Of a DNA stretch of 64,000 nt, positions 59,037 through 64,000 are shown one piece after another (position 1 is the first letter of the stretch; every line of letters begins with the position of its first letter). Position numbers and translations under genes: made by a program. Location of the stretch: assembly GCA_023213315.1 (NCBI GenBank), contig JAKCPI010006217.1:1-64000 (forward strand), given 5' to 3'. The notes beneath the pieces are model-generated. The model saw nothing but the letters and a program-made list of their open reading frames with translations, did not search any database and was not told the DNA's origin. This stretch comes from Euborellia annulipes (Eukaryota > Arthropoda > Insecta > Dermaptera > Anisolabididae).

Positions 59037-59141
59037 GGTATCCAAATGGCTTAAATAAAATCATCGGATTGCCTGGGATCCGAACCCTCGACCCTTGGTA
59101 TACAAGGCAGGCGCGCTACCAACTACGCCAAGCCTGAGGGC
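59037..59141 (-). mobile_element. SINE S1 head fragment
   Basis: On the minus strand: GCCCTCAGGCTTGGCGTAGT, GCGCGCCTGCC, B-box-like GGTTCGGATCCC and the GCCATTTGG stem. The tail is missing. Confidence 0.75.
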
Positions 59142-59424
59142 TATAAAATTTTTAAAAATAATTCAAAACATTATTCAGCAAAAACGTTAATGTAAAGCAA
59201 ATCCATGCACTTTTTTTTCATTTTTTTTATGCTGTTTTGTCCGGTCTGAGAGGACATTTTCTATTAAAATTTTATTTTCTCTATAGCTCTAAAATCTGAC
59301 GGGATGGGGCAAAACTGGTGGCCTTTTTGGAATCAGCGCTACCCAAATACCCAAGAATAGCTTCAATACTCAGTCTGGGGGCTCGCTGGTGTGGTGGGTG
59401 GGGTGTCTCTTCTCAAAAACTCCC

Positions 59425-59675
59425 TTCCCCCCCCCCGCCCGTGGGTTTTTTTTTTTTTTTAAAAATATTTTTTTTTTTAAAAAACCCCCCCCCCCCCCCC
59501 CTTTTTCCCCCCCCCCCCCCCCCCCCCCCCCTCCGGGGGGGGGGGGGGGGTTTTTCTCCTTTTCTGTGGGGGGGAGGGGAGATAACTCCCCTCTCTTCTT
59601 TTTTTTTTTGGGGGGGGGCGCCGGGGGGGGCCCCCCCCCCCCCCCCCCCCCCGGGTGGGTGGGAGGGGGGGGGAA
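59425..59675. repeat. Extreme homopolymer block
   Basis: Alternating runs of 10-30 identical C, G or T bases. Base order here is unlikely to be accurate in any sequencing technology, so the Pro/Gly-rich frames are not genes. Confidence 0.7.
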
Positions 59676-60057
59676 TACTCAGTCAACAAAATCACTGTTG
59701 CCCTGTGTTATATATATATTAAATAGGGAGCACAATAACTTAAAAAAAGGTGGGTGCTTGGTATAAAAATGGTTAAGAATCACTGGGTTACGGGGGGCTC
59801 AAGTTAGACATTCGTCACAGGCGCTTCATGCCCTCGTTACGGCCCTGATAAATATATATATATATTATATGGAAATGGACAAAACAATCGAATTTAAAAT
59901 AAAGTTGGTGGCTTATAATAATTTAATCAATATTAACATAACATTTTATACATTTTTTTACCTAGATTTTATATATATTAAATGGCTAGTAAGTTGAAAA
60001 ATTGTCTCCTCAATAAGAAGGAAACAACAAAAATTTTGTCCATTGATGAAAATGCAA

Positions 60058-60090
60058 CTATGATGTTTCTTCGGTCTTTGGAATTTCCTG

Positions 60091-60123
<33 letters not shown>

Positions 60124-61348
60124 AATTTATAAAATTATAAAAAAATAGTTCTTTAATTTGCTTATTGACCAGATTTGGCATTGGAATAGATATATGATTT
60201 ATATAATAATACAAATGCATATATTTTTTTAAAATGAAAGAACCATAAGCAAGGCCTATTCGTATCTTATACAAATAATCCATAGTTTACCTGAAAACAA
60301 GTAATTTTATTTAATAACATTAATTGTGAAATGGATAATTATGGGCAGGAGCAATCAATAAAAAGTCTCTGTATCCTGGTTATAATCTCGGTTTCGATTC
60401 TTTTAATTTAAGAACCCTCCTCAGTCCTTAGATTTGACATATAAATTGTTCTTTTATCATTAAAAAAGTACATAGGCCTATATGCATATTCTAAGGTCAA
60501 TAGTTTTTAACAATGATTGCACTGGTGGGTATAGCTCCTGCTGCCCATAATTATCCATCTCAAGCTCTCAAGCTAGAGGCTATTTCTCTATTTCTTCTGG
60601 GGGAGGGGGAGGTTAACCCCCTGGTTGAGCCCCTGGGTTCCATCACAAAAAATGACTCAATTTCATCAATGAATGCTCACATATGTGCCTTTATAAGACC
60701 CATATTCAAATATTAAGTTTATTTGTTAATATGATATGATGCAATCGCTTTAGTTGACATTTCTATTAGCATATAAGATAGTAAATAATCATATAAAAAT
60801 AATAAAAACCCACTTTCTAGATTAGTTTAAATTCTTTTATAATAATTGGAAATAACTTAGAGAGTTGATGTCATTTATATTTTTAAATACCATGTTGACT
60901 TAAGTCAATTTTAACATGAAATTAGTTAGAAATTTATTAATTATTTACCTTATTTATTTCTGTACAAGGTTCTATTTGAAGGAGTTCATTTAATTCTCTT
61001 TCACAATTTGAATATCCCATTCCAAGTCCAAAACCAGCACCAACCATAATTGGAAAACTTCGCCCTAAAAAAAGAATATAGTTATTAGATGAATATTTTT
61101 ATTTAAAAAATTAATATTTTGTATCAACTTACGCTTAAAAAATAAAAGAGAAACGAGTGTGCCGATTATTAAACCCCCACCTAAAAAAATAAATTAGGTT
61201 AAGGTGATCCAAACCGGGGGCTATCAATTTGTTTGATAATAATGTCTAAAGGAGGGTTAAAATATTTACCAAATTTTAAGGCAGTGTCTGTCAAACATAC
61301 ATCCCATTTTTTCCCAATCCTTTCTTCAAGTAGATTACCTGAGTCCAT
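60058..61348 (-). CDS. MICOS10: MICOS10 (Mic10), mitochondrial cristae-junction subunit
   Basis: Small inner-membrane protein of the MICOS complex; Mic10 oligomers bend the membrane at cristae junctions. Four minus-strand exons: 61348-61270, 61180-61133, 61064-60949 and 60087-60058, in frame, 90 aa. Family marks: GKKWDVCLTDTALK near the N-terminus, first membrane segment GGGLIIGTLVSLLFF (27-41) with glycine-rich face, KRR loop (42-44), then the second segment with the GAGFGLGMGYSNC glycine motif (51-63). The tail after about residue 64 is acidic and not conserved. The last exon adds nine residues (EIPKTEETS); its acceptor is preceded by a run of about 30 T on the coding strand. If that exon is skipped, translation stops shortly after the exon 3 donor. 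The start fits the short family N-terminus. Confidence 0.9.
60335..60430. repeat. Single arm of the 42505-43306 element family
   Basis: ATGGATAATTATGGGCAGGA, GTCTCTGTATCCTGGTT and a minus-strand hammerhead-like unit at 60391-60424 (CTGAGGA, G, GGTTCTT/AAGAATC with one G-T, GAAAC). Lies in MICOS10 intron 3. The inverse GCCCATAATTATCCAT lies at about 60543. Confidence 0.65.
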
Positions 61349-61726
61349 TATTTAGGCTCTATTTATATAATAGGGAGAGTTTTAAAAAGATATTGATATA
61401 ATTGAGCCAGGTTCAGAGAATGAATTTTCATATTTGTTCTTTTAGCCACTAGATGTCACCAAATGATAAAAACATTTCCAATCATTTATATTTTTTTGAT
61501 TAATTTTTCAATTTAAGTACATTTAATATTTATAAATATTTATCCCTTAAGAAGAATACAAATATATATTCATTGACTGGAAAGAAATAAGAATTAAATA
61601 ATGTTAAAAAAATTATTATAATAAAAAGAAATTAGTAATAACTGGTAATTTAATTTACCAATATCTTTAGATATATTTTAAATTTTGTTAAAAAAAAGCG
61701 TTGTAAAAAAAGAAACATTCCTGAAT

Positions 61727-62348
61727 TTGAGAAAAAGAGCATTCCTATTCATTGGTAACAATGGATTCTTTTTTTAAATTTCCCTCACTTTTAAAATTAG
61801 AATGAGGTCTATTCACAGAGTCACACAGGTCTATTCTCTAAGCAAAAACGTTAACTTTTAACATCTAGATGGTGTCTTTAATATTTTAACGCCCTATTTA
61901 ATGCATCGAAATGGCGTCTGTAAACAAAAATGTAAGGTTACAATTAGACAGCTTTGAGATAAAAGCAATATGTTAACGTCGCTGTTAAAACTTGGTTTAG
62001 AGAAAACATGGGCGTAACTAGGGGGGTGCCGGGGGGGGGTGGCTACCCTAGAAGGCTCGTGTCCCCCCCCCCCCCAGAAAGCTCCCTGCCCCAAAAAAAA
62101 TTGAGATAATATGGGGCTTTCCAGGCTGAGAACAAATCAAGTTAGTTATGTGCATTTATCGAGGGGTGTAAAAACACGAGCAAGCAGAAAACAGCTTTCA
62201 TATGGATCGTTAACATCTGGTGCTAAAAAGTAAAACGTCGCTGTTAAAATTTGGTTTAGAGAAAAGCATTTTTTAACGCTGATGATATTACTTTACCTTT
62301 TAACACCCAATTTATAATTTTAAATTTTAACTTCTGTTTTTAGAGAAT
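61727..62348 (-). repeat. Reversed copy of the 46628-47110 repeat
   Basis: AACAATGGATTCTTTTTTTA, AATGAGGTCTATTC, AGCAAAAACGTTAACTTTTA and the far end AACTTCTGTTTTTAGAGAAT match the earlier element in reverse. Interrupted by a GGCGTAACTAG MITE at 62008-62124. Confidence 0.7.
62008..62124 (-). mobile_element. Truncated GGCGTAACTAG MITE, nested
   Basis: Starts CATGGGCGTAACTAG and ends near GGGGCTTTCCAGGC. It splits the repeat at 61727-62348. Confidence 0.7.
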
Positions 62349-62767
62349 ATATTTTATCTTTTATTCATTTTATTTTATTTTTTTTTTACCTTCAAATAAC
62401 AATTATTAAATGTGATAATATAAATTTTAAGATTTAAATAAAAAATCATAATAAGTTTTAAAATAAAACTGATTCAACTAATGTCCGCTAGAGCTTTAAT
62501 CAAGAAGCAGATAGAATGCTTTATCTTTATATGTGCAAGTCTTTGATCTATGGCAGAACATGCTTTCGGCGTCATGAGTCTTTTGACATTTCCAAACACA
62601 TTCTCTGAAGAATCGCTGTCAGGAAGTAGTCAGGAAGTGATGTGATCTCTTCAGGACGTCGACGTCGATATTAGTCTCTGATTTGATTTGACCATGTAAC
62701 TAGGAAAGCGCATGCCTTATTCTGGCGCTTATCGTTATCATTCCAGACCCGGGAAATATTGATAACC

Positions 62768-62926
62768 ATGGTAGTGGTCGCTAATAATAAATGCAGTGAA
62801 TCTAATGTCAGTGTCGTTGGACGTTTTAGATTGAATACAACAATGAGCGGCCAGACAAAAAATACTCGGGCTCTGCATCAAATTCAAAATTGGACCAAAA
62901 CACAAATCACTCAGTTACTTCAAAAA
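62768..62926 (+). CDS. First coding exon of an unidentified gene (partial)
   Basis: ATG in good context (ACCATGG), 53 codons and a strong phase-0 donor (AAA|GTAAGT). The peptide begins MVVVANNKC and ends QNWTKTQITQLLQK; a second Met (MSGQTKNTR) at 62843 is an alternative start. No further exon is seen before the window ends. I do not recognise the protein. Confidence 0.5.
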
Positions 62927-63649
62927 GTAAGTCACACATCCAAAATATTTTAATGATTATTTTTACATATAAAAAAAAATTGGCCTTGAATGAGAATATT
63001 TCAAGTTCTCCTGAAATCGATTAAACTATTATATTTTCTAAATTAAATCACATTTGCAAATAATTATTCTTGTATTATAATTTATATATTAATTATAAAT
63101 TAAAAAACTTACTTCCTATGCCAAATCAGTCAATGTTACTAAAATAAGAATAAAATCTCTCATTTCACCATCAATGCAGAATCCGGGGTGCCATATCTCT
63201 AAATCTTTATTTGAAGAATTTTTTTTAATAAAAGAATTTTGTTTTTGGTTTAGCTCTGGTTTATTTGTAAAATTTACTAAACATACCGAAAACAAAATTA
63301 TTTGATTTTTGATAACAAATGTAATCTCAAGAAAAATGAGTTTTAATACACAACGTTCATTCTTCATTTTTTTTTTAAATACACATATTTAGGTGTGAAT
63401 AAATGTTTCTTGACAGCTATGTGTTAAATTGAAAGAAAAAGAGCCCCCAAATATTGGGCAATGTGACTTTTGCTTGTTAGTTTCTCAACTAATTTATTGC
63501 CCCATCATCAGTCTTTGATTCATTAAATAGCGTCCAGAGTTAGTTATTAAAATAAAGGCAAGATACATATTGTATAAGTACACATTTATGTTCTTGTCTG
63601 TATTTTAATAACTACCGTTGATGAGAGCTCTCTTACCCTATATATGAAA

Positions 63650-64000
63650 CATATATAAAGAATTGGATTCATGTCAAAAATTAGGGTCCGACCGATACAA
63701 GATTTTGCCGAACCGAAACCGAATATTCGGCCTCAACCTTAGTTTCGGCCGAAACCGTAACCGAAACCGAAACTTGTATTTCCTATAAAAAATTTTATAT
63801 TTTTTTTTTGAAATTTTTTCCCCTCCGTGAAAATCATTTTACCTTTTTTTTTTAAAGACTCAAGTTTCGGCCGGCCGAAAGTTTCGGCTACTTTTTGGCC
63901 GAAACCGAAACTAAGGCCGAAACCATGATTTTTGGCCGAAACTGGCCGAAACCGTAACCGAAACCGAATATTCGGTCGGTTCCTATCAAAAATTCGATGT
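63650..64000 (+). repeat. Repeat X interrupted by a hAT element
   Basis: AAAGAATTGGATTCATG runs into TCAAAAAT, is broken by 63682-63985, and resumes at TCAAAAATTCGATGT, the normal continuation of repeat X. Confidence 0.8.
63682..63985. mobile_element. hAT-type MITE, exact 8-bp TSD
   Basis: 304 bp. Ends TAGGGTCCGACCGA and (reversed) TAGGAACCGACCGA. Exact TCAAAAAT duplications at 63674-63681 and 63986-63993. Interior is built of GGCCGAAAC and CCGAAACCG units in both orientations, similar in style to the element at 27209. Confidence 0.9.

Larger units (their letters stand above)
58960..59847. mobile_element. hAT-type element with SINE remnant and homopolymer block
   Basis: 888 bp. Ends CAGGGCCGTAACGAGGGCG and (reversed) CAGGGCCGTAACGAGGGCA. 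Flanks ATAAATAC and ATAAATAT, 7 of 8. Contains a minus-strand S1 SINE head (59037-59141) and the extreme C/G/T homopolymer run at 59425-59675. Confidence 0.85.
56180..60057. other. Interval before MICOS10, repeats only
   Basis: Holds a CTGGTGTGAC-type hairpin (56290-56372), an inverted-repeat element, a pogo-like MITE, a hAT and a TA microsatellite (58650-58680). No exon recognised beyond the donor at 56275. Confidence 0.5.
61349..62767. other. Divergent MICOS10 / unidentified-gene promoter interval
   Basis: 1.4 kb between the two start codons. Most is the reversed repeat at 61727-62348. The remaining 62350-62767 is less repetitive and probably holds the 5' UTR and promoter of the rightward gene. 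Confidence 0.45.
62927..64000. other. Intron of the right-hand gene
   Basis: AT-rich. A degraded hammerhead-like unit (minus, 63480-63511, CTGATGATGGGG...GAAAC) and repeat X with a hAT insert. No exon recognised. Confidence 0.45.

Noticed and set aside
59318..59766. Pro/Gly/Phe-rich open frames of 125-134 aa
   Set aside because: Products of homopolymer runs; sequence quality is doubtful there.
61352..61366. TATA box (TATATAAATAG, minus strand) for MICOS10
   Set aside because: Only about 15 bases upstream of the start codon, too close to place a transcription start before the ATG.
62759..62767. N-terminal extension of the 62768 exon through a TTG codon
   Set aside because: Non-ATG start; the ATG at 62768 has a better context.

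Overview
The window is eukaryotic nuclear DNA: AT-rich, with small exons bounded by GT/AG splice sites, large introns, and a very heavy load of non-autonomous transposons. The gene set (RER1, NOP2, DNAJC16, MICOS10) is conserved across animals. A SINE ending in CCTAA units, a mariner-type transposase remnant and the overall repeat style suggest an arthropod, possibly a crustacean. That assignment is an inference.

Layout. RER1 (+, 837-9914, five exons, 196 aa) is a Golgi-to-ER retrieval receptor. A complete sense-strand LINE with a broken ORF2 sits in its fourth intron, and a possible alternative last exon lies at 15975-16040. From 16041 to 23204 I see only repeats. NOP2 (-, 29276-23205, ten exons, 643 aa) is the nucleolar rRNA m5C methyltransferase. 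DNAJC16 (+, 31467-45438, fifteen exons, 844 aa) is an ER J-protein with a thioredoxin-like domain; NOP2 and DNAJC16 are divergent, 2.2 kb apart. A repeat-rich interval (45439-53844) leads to an unidentified spliced unit (53877-56179). MICOS10 (-, 61348-60058, four exons, 90 aa) is the Mic10 subunit of the mitochondrial cristae-junction complex. It is divergent from the first coding exon of an unidentified gene (62768-62926) that leaves the window. These genes are housekeeping neighbours and do not form a pathway.

The mobile fraction can be sorted by target-site duplications (TSDs). It includes at least eight hAT-type elements (8-bp TSDs in seven), two TA-flanked palindromic mariner-type MITE families, pogo/Tigger-like MITEs, at least three tRNA-derived SINE types, one LINE, and large inverted-repeat elements. 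Many are nested, so their relative ages can be read.

The most interesting signal is a small RNA-like motif at about twenty places on both strands: helix I, CTGANGA, one extra base, helix II, GAAA, and a zero-loop two-to-three-pair helix III. It matches the layout of a minimal type I hammerhead ribozyme. Helix I varies between loci with pairing kept, and one helix III pair switches between C-G and T-A. In several inverted-repeat elements both arms carry it, reading outward. The extra base after CTGANGA departs from the canonical core.
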